Below, piece by piece: positions 1 through 8,331 of a stretch of 64,000 nucleotides of DNA (position 1 is its first letter; each line of letters opens with the position of its first letter). The notes under the pieces were generated by a model. The model saw only the letters and a program-made list of their open reading frames with translations, was not told the DNA's origin and did not search any database. The DNA lies in NCBI GenBank assembly GCA_965369325.1, contig CBDUQI010000003.1, positions 1 to 64,000 on the forward strand. Direction: 5' to 3'. Origin of the DNA: CBDUQI01 sp965369325. GTDB lineage: Bacteria > Pseudomonadota > Gammaproteobacteria > Steroidobacterales > JBCBZW01. Position numbers and translations under genes: made by a program.

Positions 1-1004
1 ATCTGCTTGCGCAACAAGGGGTACTGCGGATGCTCTGGCAGGCCTGGGTAGTTAACCCACTCGATGGCCGGATGCGACTGAAGATGTTGCGCGACGGCCA
101 GCGTGTTGCGGCAGTGCTCGCGCATCCGCACCGGCAGGGTCTCGATACCCTGCATAATCTGCCACGCGCTGTTGGGTGACAGCGTGGCGCCGTACACGCG
201 CAGCGTTTCCATGCGTGCGCGCATGGTGAAGCCAAAGTCGCCGAAGGTCTCGTAGAAGCGCACGCCATGGTAGCCCGGCGAAGGCTCGGTCATGCCGGGG
301 TAGTTGCCGTTATCCCAGGGGAAGCGGCCAGACTCGATCATCACGCCAGCCAGTGTTGTGCCGTGCCCGCCCAGATATTTGGTCGCGGAATGCACCACGA
401 TATCGGCACCATGCCCGATCGGATTGCACAGGTAGGGCGAAGGTACGGTGTTGTCCACCACCAGCGCCACGTTGTGTGCATGGGCGATGTCGGCGACGGC
501 AGCAACATCCAGTATCTGCAGGCTGGGGTTGCCCAGGCTCTCCGCGAACACGGCGCGGGTGGCGGGCGTGATCGCGGCGGCGAAGCTCTTCGGGTCGCTG
601 GCGTCGACAAAGGTTGTTTGCACGCCAAACTTGGCGAGGTTGACCGACAGCATGGTGACCGAGCCGCCGTACATACCACCGGCGGCCACCACATGATCGC
701 CAGGCTCCAGCATGGTCATTAAGGTCATTGCTTCGGCGGCCATTCCACTGGCAGCGGCGACCGAGGCGCGACCACCTTCCAGAGCCGCGCATCGCTCTTC
801 CATCGCGGCCACCGTCGGGTTGGACAGCCGCGTGTATACGTTGCCAAAGGTCTGCAGGTTAAACAGACTGGCGGCGTGCTCGGCATCGTCAAACACAAAG
901 CTGGCGGTCTGGTAGATGGGCAGCGCGCGCGCGCCGGTGGCGGGGTCGGGGATCTGTCCGGCGTGGATCGCCAGGGTCTCCGGATGAAAGGTTCTGTCAG
1001 CCAT
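1..1004 (-). CDS. metY: O-acetylhomoserine sulfhydrylase (partial, C-terminus beyond window edge)
   Basis: Pyridoxal-phosphate enzyme of the Cys/Met metabolism family. It would make homocysteine from O-acetylhomoserine and sulfide in the cytoplasm. The frame opens at an ATG at 1004 and is still open at base 1, so about 334 residues are visible of the 420-430 usual for the family. The N-terminus has the family pattern (HAGQIPDPATGARALPIYQT), followed by FGNVYTRLSNPT. The Schiff-base lysine is in HSATKYLGGHG (about residue 209), and DNTVPSPYLCNPI precedes it. It is the last visible gene of a minus-strand run starting at arginase, 20 nt below a CoA-binding protein. CoA-binding proteins of that type are commonly found beside this enzyme. 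An O-succinylhomoserine enzyme is less likely given the N-terminal pattern. Confidence 0.93.
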   Translation of the reverse strand, partial: MADRTFHPETLAIHAGQIPDPATGARALPIYQTASFVFDDAEHAASLFNLQTFGNVYTRLSNPTVAAMEERCAALEGGRASVAAASGMAAEAMTLMTMLEPGDHVVAAGGMYGGSVTMLSVNLAKFGVQTTFVDASDPKSFAAAITPATRAVFAESLGNPSLQILDVAAVADIAHAHNVALVVDNTVPSPYLCNPIGHGADIVVHSATKYLGGHGTTLAGVMIESGRFPWDNGNYPGMTEPSPGYHGVRFYETFGDFGFTMRARMETLRVYGATLSPNSAWQIMQGIETLPVRMREHCRNTLAVAQHLQSHPAIEWVNYPGLPEHPQYPLLRKQ

Positions 1005-1024
1005 AGCGTTATCCAGCCCGTTGG

Positions 1025-1486
1025 CTAGCGCGGCCTGCGCGCGCTGATAACCCCGGTGTTCACACCGGCCCAGTGCAGGCCGCCGAACAGGCGCCCGTGC
1101 TCAATCTTGACGCAGCGATCCATTACGGTGTCCAGCCCTGCGCTGCTGGCCAGGTCCGCCGCCTCTTGGTTGGTGACGCCGATCTGCTGCCACAGGCAGC
1201 GAGCGCCCATGCGCACAGCGCTCTGTGCAAACGGCAGCACTTGATCGGTGCGACGAAACACATCCACCATATCCACCGGTTGCTCGATAGCCTCCAGCGA
1301 GGGATAGCATTTTTCCCCCAGAATTTCGGTGCAACGCGGATTCACCGGAATAATCCGGTAGCCATGATGCTGCATGTATTTGGCGGCAAAATAGCTGGGT
1401 CGATGCCATTTGTCCGACAAGCCCACCACCGCGATGGTGCGACAGGTCTTGAGAATCCGCAGCAAGTCTTTGATGTCTTGGCTCAT
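1025..1486 (-). CDS. CoA-binding domain protein (YccU/succinyl-CoA synthetase alpha N-domain type)
   Basis: A 153-aa single-domain Rossmann-fold protein of the CoA-binding family. The glycine-rich start IAVVGLSDKWHRPS, then IIPVNPRCTEILGEKCYPSL and VDMVDVFRRTDQVLP, are typical of this family. The sequence ends in the expected MDRCVKIEHGRLFGGLHWAG block. No catalytic residues are known for these stand-alone proteins. They are thought to bind CoA or acyl-CoA, and their role is not established. It lies between arginase (11 nt upstream) and the O-acetylhomoserine sulfhydrylase (20 nt downstream), so it is probably co-transcribed. The pairing with the sulfhydrylase suggests a link to acyl-homoserine chemistry, which is inference only. 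Confidence 0.88.
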   Translation of the reverse strand: MSQDIKDLLRILKTCRTIAVVGLSDKWHRPSYFAAKYMQHHGYRIIPVNPRCTEILGEKCYPSLEAIEQPVDMVDVFRRTDQVLPFAQSAVRMGARCLWQQIGVTNQEAADLASSAGLDTVMDRCVKIEHGRLFGGLHWAGVNTGVISARRPR

Positions 1487-1497
1487 CGTGGGTTGCG

Positions 1498-2418
1498 CTA
1501 CAGGATGCGGGCGCCGAAGGCGCTTTTGACAAATAGCACAGCGCGTTCGGCCGACACATTGGCCTGATCCAAAAACGGGTTCAGTTCTACTACTTCCATG
1601 GAGGTCATGCGGTTGGTGTCGGCGCAGTTTTCCAGCAGCAGATGCGCTTCGCGGAAATTGACCCCGCCCGGCACCAACGTGCCCGAGCCGGGGATCACGC
1701 TGGGATCGCAGCCGTCCACATCAAAGCTTACGTGGAAACCGGCCGTGCCGTCGTTTACCCATTCCAGCGCCTCCTTACTGACCCGCGACATGCCCATCTC
1801 ATCGATATCGCGCATCGTGTAGGTCTTGATGCCGGACTCGCGGATGACGCGGCGCTCGCCGTCGTCAATGTCGCGGATGCCAATCAGGGCGACGTTTTGC
1901 GGTTTGATGGCGGGTCCGCCGCCAGCGATACCAGCAAGATCCGCATCACCTTTGCCGAGCAAATGGGCCAGTGGCATGCCGTGGATATTGCCCGAGGGCG
2001 AGGTGCTCGGCAGATTCATATCGCCGTGTGCGTCGAACCAGATCAACCCGAGATCCTCGCCGCGTGCAGTAAAGTGGCTGGATACCCCGGCGATCGTGCC
2101 CATCGCAATAGAGTGGTCGCCGCCAATGACCAAGGGGGTTTGGCCCTGATCCAGCGTGTGTCGGGTGACTTCGGCCAGTTCCACGCAAACCTGCAGGATT
2201 TCGTCTTTAAAGCGCGCCTTGTGACTGCTGGTCTCTCGGGTTTCCATGGCCGGCACCGGAATGTCTTTTTCCACCAGCACTTGATAGCCGAGCGTCTTTA
2301 AGTGCTGGCCCAGGCCTGCGATACGCATGGAGGAGGGGCCGCCGTCGGTGCCGCGTCTTGAGGCCCCTAAATCGAGGGGCACGCTGATGATCTGTACGGG
2401 TTTGCTGGTATCGGTCAT
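1498..2418 (-). CDS. rocF: Arginase
   Basis: Manganese enzyme that hydrolyses arginine to ornithine and urea. The 306-aa length is normal for bacterial arginases. All metal-binding motifs of the ureohydrolase fold are present: GGDHS at residues 99-103, DAHGDMN at 129-135 and SFDVDGCDP at 231-239. SPSGNIHGMPL, just after the second motif, separates arginase from agmatinase and formiminoglutamase, which have different residues there. The ATG at 2418 opens the operon arginase - CoA-binding protein - metY. A citrulline hydrolase of the CtlX family at 12.8 kb would also yield ornithine, so this region shows two ornithine-forming hydrolases. No urease is visible in the window. Confidence 0.95.
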   Translation of the reverse strand: MTDTSKPVQIISVPLDLGASRRGTDGGPSSMRIAGLGQHLKTLGYQVLVEKDIPVPAMETRETSSHKARFKDEILQVCVELAEVTRHTLDQGQTPLVIGGDHSIAMGTIAGVSSHFTARGEDLGLIWFDAHGDMNLPSTSPSGNIHGMPLAHLLGKGDADLAGIAGGGPAIKPQNVALIGIRDIDDGERRVIRESGIKTYTMRDIDEMGMSRVSKEALEWVNDGTAGFHVSFDVDGCDPSVIPGSGTLVPGGVNFREAHLLLENCADTNRMTSMEVVELNPFLDQANVSAERAVLFVKSAFGARIL

Positions 2419-2539
2419 GGATTGGGCTCACGCAAGTCGCACGCCGACAGTGGCGCAGCGTAAACCAATCGTATACCACAGATGCAGGGCCGGGATCACC
2501 CATATCCGGCCAGCAGATTGGCACAGCCTCGAGTCCGCG

Positions 2540-2998
2540 CTAATTGTCTATCCTGTCTTCGTCCGGCAAATGCGCGAGGTCACCCTGTTGGGTTAGCGCT
2601 TCGCGAAAGTGCGCCGGAATGGGGGCGGAGCTTAATGTGCCATCCTTGTTGATGCGAGCATAGATACGTGTGGCCTTGCCCTCGGTGATCTCGGCGCCGG
2701 TCTGTGCGTTGGTCGCCTTAAAGTGCCAATGCAGACTGTGTTTGCGCATTTCTTTGAGTGATATCACGCAGCGCACGCGCTCACCGTACGCTGCCGGGCC
2801 GACAAAGCGAAAGTGAATTTCGCCCATTACGAACGTGGTTTGATCGTTCTTGATCTGTTTTTCGATTGGATATCCGATGGTACGAAAAAGCTCATGCTCC
2901 GTGTCATTGAACCACGCGAGCATGCGCGGAAAGTACACCAGCCCGAAGGGGTCGGACTCGCCCCAGGGAACCGTTAATTCGCGCCAGTACATGATCAT
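2540..2998 (-). CDS. Acyl-CoA thioesterase, 4-hydroxybenzoyl-CoA thioesterase-like (hotdog fold)
   Basis: A 152-aa single hotdog domain. The N-terminal segment WGESDPFGLVYFPRMLAWF matches the 4HBT active-site helix, in which an Asp (here in ESDPFGLVY) activates water or polarises the thioester. FRFVGPAAYGERVRC and the later HWHFKATNAQTG are the usual beta strands. The protein is predicted to be cytoplasmic. The substrate cannot be read from the sequence. Two nearby starts exist (2998 and 2992). It is read away from pyruvate carboxylase, with a 180-bp divergent promoter region between them, and its stop lies 121 nt upstream of arginase, so it may or may not be part of that operon. Confidence 0.85.
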   Translation of the reverse strand: MIMYWRELTVPWGESDPFGLVYFPRMLAWFNDTEHELFRTIGYPIEKQIKNDQTTFVMGEIHFRFVGPAAYGERVRCVISLKEMRKHSLHWHFKATNAQTGAEITEGKATRIYARINKDGTLSSAPIPAHFREALTQQGDLAHLPDEDRIDN

Positions 2999-3180
2999 AA
3001 AAGCAATCCCTTAATCCTGTGCGCCGGTACGCGGGCTGATACTCGCGTGAATAATGTTCCGGCGATAGTTTCATCCGAGCGCATTGTGCGTATCCACTGA
3101 CGTTGAGGTGGCGCGGTGCGCGTGCCCCGTGCATCATAGCGCCTGATCAGCGCTTGATTGCCATAAACCGGGAGCATCGC

Positions 3181-6100
3181 ATGCCAGAACCAGCCCGCTT
3201 CAACAAAATACTTGTTGCTAATCGCGGAGAAATCGCTATCCGGATTATGCGTGCGGCGAGTGAGTTGAGGATCCCTTCGGTGGCAGTGTTTTCGGCAGAA
3301 GATCGGCTCACGCTGCATCGGTTCTCCGCATTTGAGGCGTATCAGGTGGGGGCGGGCGAGAAACCGATCGATGCCTACCTGGCCGGCGATGACGTGCTTC
3401 GCATCGCGCGCGAGACCGGCTGCGATGCCATCCATCCGGGCTATGGCCTGCTGTCTGAGAACCCTGATTTCGCTGAAAGCTGCGCTCAGGCGGGGATTAC
3501 CTTTATCGGCCCGCAAGCCGAGGTGATGCGCAAGCTGGGCAACAAAGTGCAGGCGCGCGCGCTGGCGGCTGCGGCGCAAGTGCCGGTGATGCCGGCGACC
3601 GACCCGCTACCGGAGGATGAGCAGGAGGCATTGGCGATGGCGCTGAGCATTGGCTTCCCGGTGATGCTTAAGGCCAGTTGGGGCGGCGGCGGGCGCGGAA
3701 TGCGTGTGCTGGAAAATGAGGCCGACCTGCGCAGCCAGCTGTCGGTAGCACGGCGCGAATCGAAGTCCGCCTTTGGTAACGATGAGATGTATCTGGAGAA
3801 GCTGGTGCGTAACGCGCGCCACGTGGAGGTGCAGATCCTAGGCGATACTCACGGCAATCTGGTGCATTTGTTCGAGCGTGACTGCTCGGTGCAGCGTCGA
3901 CATCAAAAAGTGGTAGAGCGGGCACCTGCCCCGTACCTGGATGCGGCCCAGCGTGAGCAGATTTGCGCTGCGGCCCTGCGCTTGGGGCGCGCTGTGGAGT
4001 ACAGCAACGCAGGCACGGTCGAATTTCTGCAGGATGTGGATACCGGCGAGTTCTACTTCATTGAGGTAAATCCGCGCGTGCAGGTGGAGCATACGGTCAC
4101 TGAGCAGGTGACCGGCCTTGATATCGTCAAGTCGCAGATCCGTATTGCTGCCGGTGCGGTGATAGGCACCGACGAATCCGGCGTGCCGGCGCAGGCGGAG
4201 ATCCGCTGCGAGGGGGCCGCGCTTCAGTGCCGGGTCACCACCGAGGACCCGCGCAACAACTTTATTCCGGATTACGGGCAGATAGTGGCCTATCGCAGCC
4301 CTTCAGGTCCCGGCATCCGCCTGGATGCGGGCACTGCCTATTCAGGCGCGGTGATCACGCGCCACTACGACTCACTACTGGTGAAGGTGACTGCTGCGGG
4401 GCGGACCGCCCCTGAGGCGATCGACCGGATGCAGCGCGCCTTGCGCGAGTTTCGGGTGCGTGGGGTGGAAACCAATCTGGCCTTTCTGCAAAAACTGATC
4501 AGCCATGAGGATTTTTTGGAGGGCGGATACAATACGCGCTTCATCGATGACACACCTGATCTGATGCGGGTGGGCAAGAGCGATGTGGGTGCGACCAAGT
4601 TGCTGCAGTACGTGGGCGATGTGATTGTTAACCAGCATCCGCAGGTAAAGGGACGGCGCTCACCGAAGATCCGGCGCGAACCCGTGGCGCCGGCATTGCC
4701 GGTCGCGCCGGTGGTGGATGGTCTGCGTCAGATGCTGCTGGCACAGGGCCCACAGGCGGTGGCTCAGTGGCTGAAGCAACAGCCGCACCCGCTGGTCACC
4801 GACACCACCTTTCGTGATGCACACCAGTCGCTGCTGGCCACACGCATGCGCACTATCGATATGCTGCGCATCGCCCCGCATTACGCGCGCCTGATGCCCA
4901 CGCTGTTTTCAGTTGAGTCCTGGGGCGGAGCCACGTTTGATGTGGCTTACCGGTTTTTACGCGAGGACCCGTGGGAGCGACTGGCCGAGCTGTCCGCCCG
5001 GATGCCTAACCTGATGCAGCAGATGTTGCTGCGCGCGTCCAACGGCGTCGGCTACAAAAATTATCCTGACAACGTGGTGCGGTTTTTTGTCGAGCAGGCG
5101 GCAGATGCCGGTGTTGATGTGTTCCGCATTTTCGATTGCCTGAACTGGGCGCAGAACATGCGGGTGGCGATTGATGCTGTGGCCGCCACCGGCAAGATCG
5201 CCGAAGCTGCCATTTGCTACACCGGCGATTTGCTCAACCCGCAACGCAGCAAGTACGACCTGGCGTACTACGTGGGCCTGGCGCGCGAGTTGGAGGATGC
5301 TGGCGCGCACATTCTGGGTATTAAGGATATGGCTGGCCTGCTTAAGCCTGCCTCCGCCCGCGTGCTGATCGCCGCTCTGCGCGATGAAATCTCCTTGCCG
5401 ATTCATTTACACACCCACGATACCAGTGGCGCGGCGGCCGCCACCGTGCTGGCCGCGGCCGAGGCCGGCGTTGATGTGTTCGATGCAGCGATGGACTCAA
5501 TGAGTGGGCTCACATCGCAGCCCAATATGGGCTCGATCGTATCGGCGCTGCAGTTTACCGAGCAGGATACGGGGCTGCAGCCAGATGTGATTCGGTTGCT
5601 GTCGGAGTACTGGGAGCAGGCGCGCGAGCAATACGCCGCGTTCGAGCCGGATATCCGCGCGGGCGCCTCGGAGGTGTACTTGCATGAAATGCCCGGCGGC
5701 CAGTTTACTAATCTGAAAGAGCAGGCTGCCTCACTGGGCATTGGCAGACGCTGGCCGGAAGTGGCTCGCGCGTACGCCGATGTTAACCAGATGTTTGGCG
5801 ACATCGTGAAGGTCACACCGTCCTCCAAGGTGGTTGGCGACATGGCGTTGATGATGGTCACCTCGGGGACGAGCCGCGAGGACGTGTTGAACCCGCAGAT
5901 GGAGATCGCGTTCCCGGAATCGGTGGTATCGCTGTTCGCCGGCGAATTGGGCCAACCGCCCGGCGGGTTCCCCAAGGCGCTGCAACGCAAAGTGTTGCGC
6001 GACCGGCCCGCCAGTGTGCAACGCCCGGGCAGTTTGCTGCCGCCGGTGGACTTGGATGCTGAACGAGCGAGTCTTAAGGGTGAACTGGAATCACCTAACG

Positions 6101-6630
6101 ACCGGCAACTGGCCAGTCATCTGATGTATCCGAAGGTTTACGCCGAGTACCTGAGCCATCTAAGCGAATATGGTGATGTGGGCCGGTTGCCGAGCCATGT
6201 GTTTTTTTACGGCATGCAATCCGGCGAGGAGATCACTGTCGTGTTCGACGATGGCCGCCAAGTGATCGTACGCTATCTGACCGCCGCGGATGCGGATCCC
6301 GATGGTTTGAGCCGCCTGTTCTTCGAGGTGAACGGGCAGCCGATTTCGGTGCGTATCGCCGACCGCCAACTGGCCAGTTCCGTGGCACGGCGTGAGCAGG
6401 CAGACCCGGGTAACGCCGGGCATGTGGCCGCGCCTATGCCGGGCGTGATTGCCACGGTGTCGGTGGAGGCAGGGCAAAAAGTGAATCGAGGTGATCCGCT
6501 ACTGAGTATCGAGGCGATGAAAATGGAAACCGTGGTCGCCGCAGATGTGGCTGGCACAGTGCGACGTGTCGTCGCGGCCTCCGGCACCCAGGTGGATGCT
6601 AAGGATTTGCTGGTCGAACTGGACGTATAG
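3181..6630 (+). CDS. pyc: Pyruvate carboxylase, single-chain
   Basis: Biotin enzyme that makes oxaloacetate from pyruvate, bicarbonate and ATP to refill the TCA cycle. About 1149 aa, normal for the single-chain type. Domain order: biotin carboxylase (about 5-455, starting KILVANRGEIAIRIMRAA and containing KASWGGGGRGMR and EVNPRVQVEH), carboxyltransferase (about 535-830, DTTFRDAHQSLLATR at about 541, LHTHDTSG), tetramerisation region, and a biotinyl domain with the acceptor lysine in EAMKMET (K1114). The ATG at 3181 was chosen because the family begins right there; an earlier in-frame start at 3103 adds an unconserved tail. Many gammaproteobacteria have a two-subunit enzyme instead. Its TAG overlaps the GTG start of the next gene by one base, so the two are probably translationally coupled. 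Confidence 0.97.
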   Translation: MPEPARFNKILVANRGEIAIRIMRAASELRIPSVAVFSAEDRLTLHRFSAFEAYQVGAGEKPIDAYLAGDDVLRIARETGCDAIHPGYGLLSENPDFAESCAQAGITFIGPQAEVMRKLGNKVQARALAAAAQVPVMPATDPLPEDEQEALAMALSIGFPVMLKASWGGGGRGMRVLENEADLRSQLSVARRESKSAFGNDEMYLEKLVRNARHVEVQILGDTHGNLVHLFERDCSVQRRHQKVVERAPAPYLDAAQREQICAAALRLGRAVEYSNAGTVEFLQDVDTGEFYFIEVNPRVQVEHTVTEQVTGLDIVKSQIRIAAGAVIGTDESGVPAQAEIRCEGAALQCRVTTEDPRNNFIPDYGQIVAYRSPSGPGIRLDAGTAYSGAVITRHYDSLLVKVTAAGRTAPEAIDRMQRALREFRVRGVETNLAFLQKLISHEDFLEGGYNTRFIDDTPDLMRVGKSDVGATKLLQYVGDVIVNQHPQVKGRRSPKIRREPVAPALPVAPVVDGLRQMLLAQGPQAVAQWLKQQPHPLVTDTTFRDAHQSLLATRMRTIDMLRIAPHYARLMPTLFSVESWGGATFDVAYRFLREDPWERLAELSARMPNLMQQMLLRASNGVGYKNYPDNVVRFFVEQAADAGVDVFRIFDCLNWAQNMRVAIDAVAATGKIAEAAICYTGDLLNPQRSKYDLAYYVGLARELEDAGAHILGIKDMAGLLKPASARVLIAALRDEISLPIHLHTHDTSGAAAATVLAAAEAGVDVFDAAMDSMSGLTSQPNMGSIVSALQFTEQDTGLQPDVIRLLSEYWEQAREQYAAFEPDIRAGASEVYLHEMPGGQFTNLKEQAASLGIGRRWPEVARAYADVNQMFGDIVKVTPSSKVVGDMALMMVTSGTSREDVLNPQMEIAFPESVVSLFAGELGQPPGGFPKALQRKVLRDRPASVQRPGSLLPPVDLDAERASLKGELESPNDRQLASHLMYPKVYAEYLSHLSEYGDVGRLPSHVFFYGMQSGEEITVVFDDGRQVIVRYLTAADADPDGLSRLFFEVNGQPISVRIADRQLASSVARREQADPGNAGHVAAPMPGVIATVSVEAGQKVNRGDPLLSIEAMKMETVVAADVAGTVRRVVAASGTQVDAKDLLVELDV

Positions 6631-7892
6631 TGGTGGCGCTAAAACCAAGTCAGTTTGCGGATTCTGGGCTTGCCCCTTCGGGGCAAATCAAAATCGACTG
6701 GGTACGGCGTAATATGCCTATCCTAAATCAGATTAAGGCACGGTTCGTCGCGGAGCAGCCCTTTGCGGGCCTGAACGTGCTTTGCTGCCTGCACCTAGAA
6801 GCGAAGACGGCGTATCTGGCCCAGATACTGGCGGCGGGTGGCGCGCGGGTGGCCGTATGCGGCAGCAATGCACATTCCACCAAAGATGATGTGGCGGCGG
6901 CGCTGGCGACATCCGGCGTGCGTGTGTATGCGCATCATGGGGCCAGCGATGCGCAAATGCACCAGTATATGAACGACGCGCTGGATATCGAGCCCAATAT
7001 TATTATCGACGATGGTGGCGACATCGTGGAAATATTGCACACCGAAAGGCGTGAGCTGCTGACGCAAATATGGGGCGCGTGCGAGGAGACGACCAGTGGC
7101 GTGGTGCGGGCGCAGGCGCGTGAGCAAGCTGGCGAGCTGGCTTTCCCTGTAGTGTTAATCAACGACGCGCGTTGTAAGTATCTGTTCGATAACTACCACG
7201 GCACCGGGCAGTCGGTGTGGGACGGTTTTATGCGGGCGACCAATTTGTCGATATGTGGTCGTACGGTGGTGGTGATCGGTTACGGCTGGTGCGGTAAAGG
7301 GTGTGCCGACCGCGCGCGCGGCCTGGGCGCCCGCGTCATTGTGTGCGAGGTGGATCCGGTCAGCGCGGTGGAGGCGCACTTACAGGGTTTTGAGGTGATG
7401 CCCCTGCGCGAGGCGGTAACTCATGGCGATGTGTTGCTAACGGTTACTGGCGGAAAACATGCGCTGGATGCCGCACACTTTCCGCTGATGAAAGATGGCG
7501 TTGTGTTAGCCAACGCCGGGCACTTTGCGCGAGAGATTAATCTGGGCGCGTTGCGTGAGCAGGCGGTCGCGGTGCAGGAACTGCGGGAAAATGTGCAGGG
7601 CTTTGAGATGTCGGATGGGCGCTGGCTCTATTTGCTGGGCAACGGTGGACTGGTGAACATCTCCTGCGCGGATGGACATCCGGCAGATATCATGGATACC
7701 AGTTTTGCGTTACAGGCCTTGTCGGCGCAGTATCTGGTACGCCAGCGCGGCCAGTCGCGCGCGGGCACCGTGGTGGTGCCGGAGCAGATCGATCTGCAGG
7801 TGGCCAGTTTGCGGCTCAGTGGGCTGGGAGTTCAAATCGATACGCTCACGGAGCAGCAACGCGATTACCTGATTTGCGTACCTGACGCCTGA
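6630..7892 (+). CDS. Adenosylhomocysteinase family protein of the short archaeal type (possible S-inosylhomocysteine hydrolase)
   Basis: A 420-aa NAD-dependent hydrolase of the S-adenosylhomocysteinase family, releasing homocysteine from the product inhibitor of methyltransferases. Conserved: DDGGD, EETTSGV, NDARCKYLFDN (catalytic Lys and Asp-Asn kept), GYGWCGKGCA for NAD and GHF near the C-terminal lobe. The substrate-pocket segment usually read as LHMTVETA is LHLEAKTA here, so positions equivalent to human Thr57 and Glu59 are Glu and Lys. GHFD is GHFA, and the C-terminal Lys/Tyr tail of the long bacterial/eukaryotic enzymes is missing. These features match the archaeal branch, which includes an enzyme reported to prefer S-inosylhomocysteine. 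The start is a GTG overlapping the pyruvate carboxylase stop (TAGTG). The 3' end overlaps the convergent ATPase gene by 47 nt. Confidence 0.88.
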   Translation: MVALKPSQFADSGLAPSGQIKIDWVRRNMPILNQIKARFVAEQPFAGLNVLCCLHLEAKTAYLAQILAAGGARVAVCGSNAHSTKDDVAAALATSGVRVYAHHGASDAQMHQYMNDALDIEPNIIIDDGGDIVEILHTERRELLTQIWGACEETTSGVVRAQAREQAGELAFPVVLINDARCKYLFDNYHGTGQSVWDGFMRATNLSICGRTVVVIGYGWCGKGCADRARGLGARVIVCEVDPVSAVEAHLQGFEVMPLREAVTHGDVLLTVTGGKHALDAAHFPLMKDGVVLANAGHFAREINLGALREQAVAVQELRENVQGFEMSDGRWLYLLGNGGLVNISCADGHPADIMDTSFALQALSAQYLVRQRGQSRAGTVVVPEQIDLQVASLRLSGLGVQIDTLTEQQRDYLICVPDA

Positions 7893-8319
7893 TGGGCGAA
7901 TTTTCGCTGAATTTCATGGTCAGACGGTTGATCCTGCCATCGCGAACATAGTCCACGTCATCGGCAACCATTTTGATAATGCACAGGCCCATGCCGCCCT
8001 CGGGTAGTGCCTGGACATCGGTGCTGTCGAAGTCAAGTTCCGCCGGCGCTTGACGAAAATCGATCGGGTCCATGCCGCGCCCGTGGTCCTGAATCTGCAA
8101 GACAATTTTGTCCTGCTCAAAATGAAGCTTCACATCCACCGTATCCTGAGTGTCATTAGGATAGCTGTGTTCGATGACATTGTTGAGCGCCTCGCCCATG
8201 GCGCTCTCCAAGATGCCCGTGTCCTCACCCAGTTTGTCCCCAACCAGCATTGCTACGCATCGACTTATGAGCCCGACGTGGTCGTACTTATTGGGGATGC
8301 TAAGTGTCAGCGTTTGCAT
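7846..8319 (-). CDS. RsbW-like anti-sigma/serine kinase ATPase (HATPase_c_2)
   Basis: A 157-aa single ATPase domain of the GHKL fold. The N box is EALNNVIEHSY, the first glycine box DHGRGMDP and the second PEGGMGLCIIKMVADDVDY. This is the layout of RsbW/SpoIIAB-type kinases that phosphorylate a STAS-domain partner and may hold a sigma factor or another target. A STAS protein with a serine acceptor is two genes upstream in the same direction, so a partner-switching pair is likely. The C-terminal stretch after LTMKFSEN is short and basic. The gene starts 13 nt after the nucleotidyltransferase stop and its end overlaps the convergent SAH/SIH hydrolase gene. No PP2C phosphatase or sigma factor is visible nearby. 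Confidence 0.87.
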   Translation of the reverse strand: MQTLTLSIPNKYDHVGLISRCVAMLVGDKLGEDTGILESAMGEALNNVIEHSYPNDTQDTVDVKLHFEQDKIVLQIQDHGRGMDPIDFRQAPAELDFDSTDVQALPEGGMGLCIIKMVADDVDYVRDGRINRLTMKFSENSPIRRQVRKSGNRVAAP

Positions 8320-8331
8320 CTTCGGACCGCG

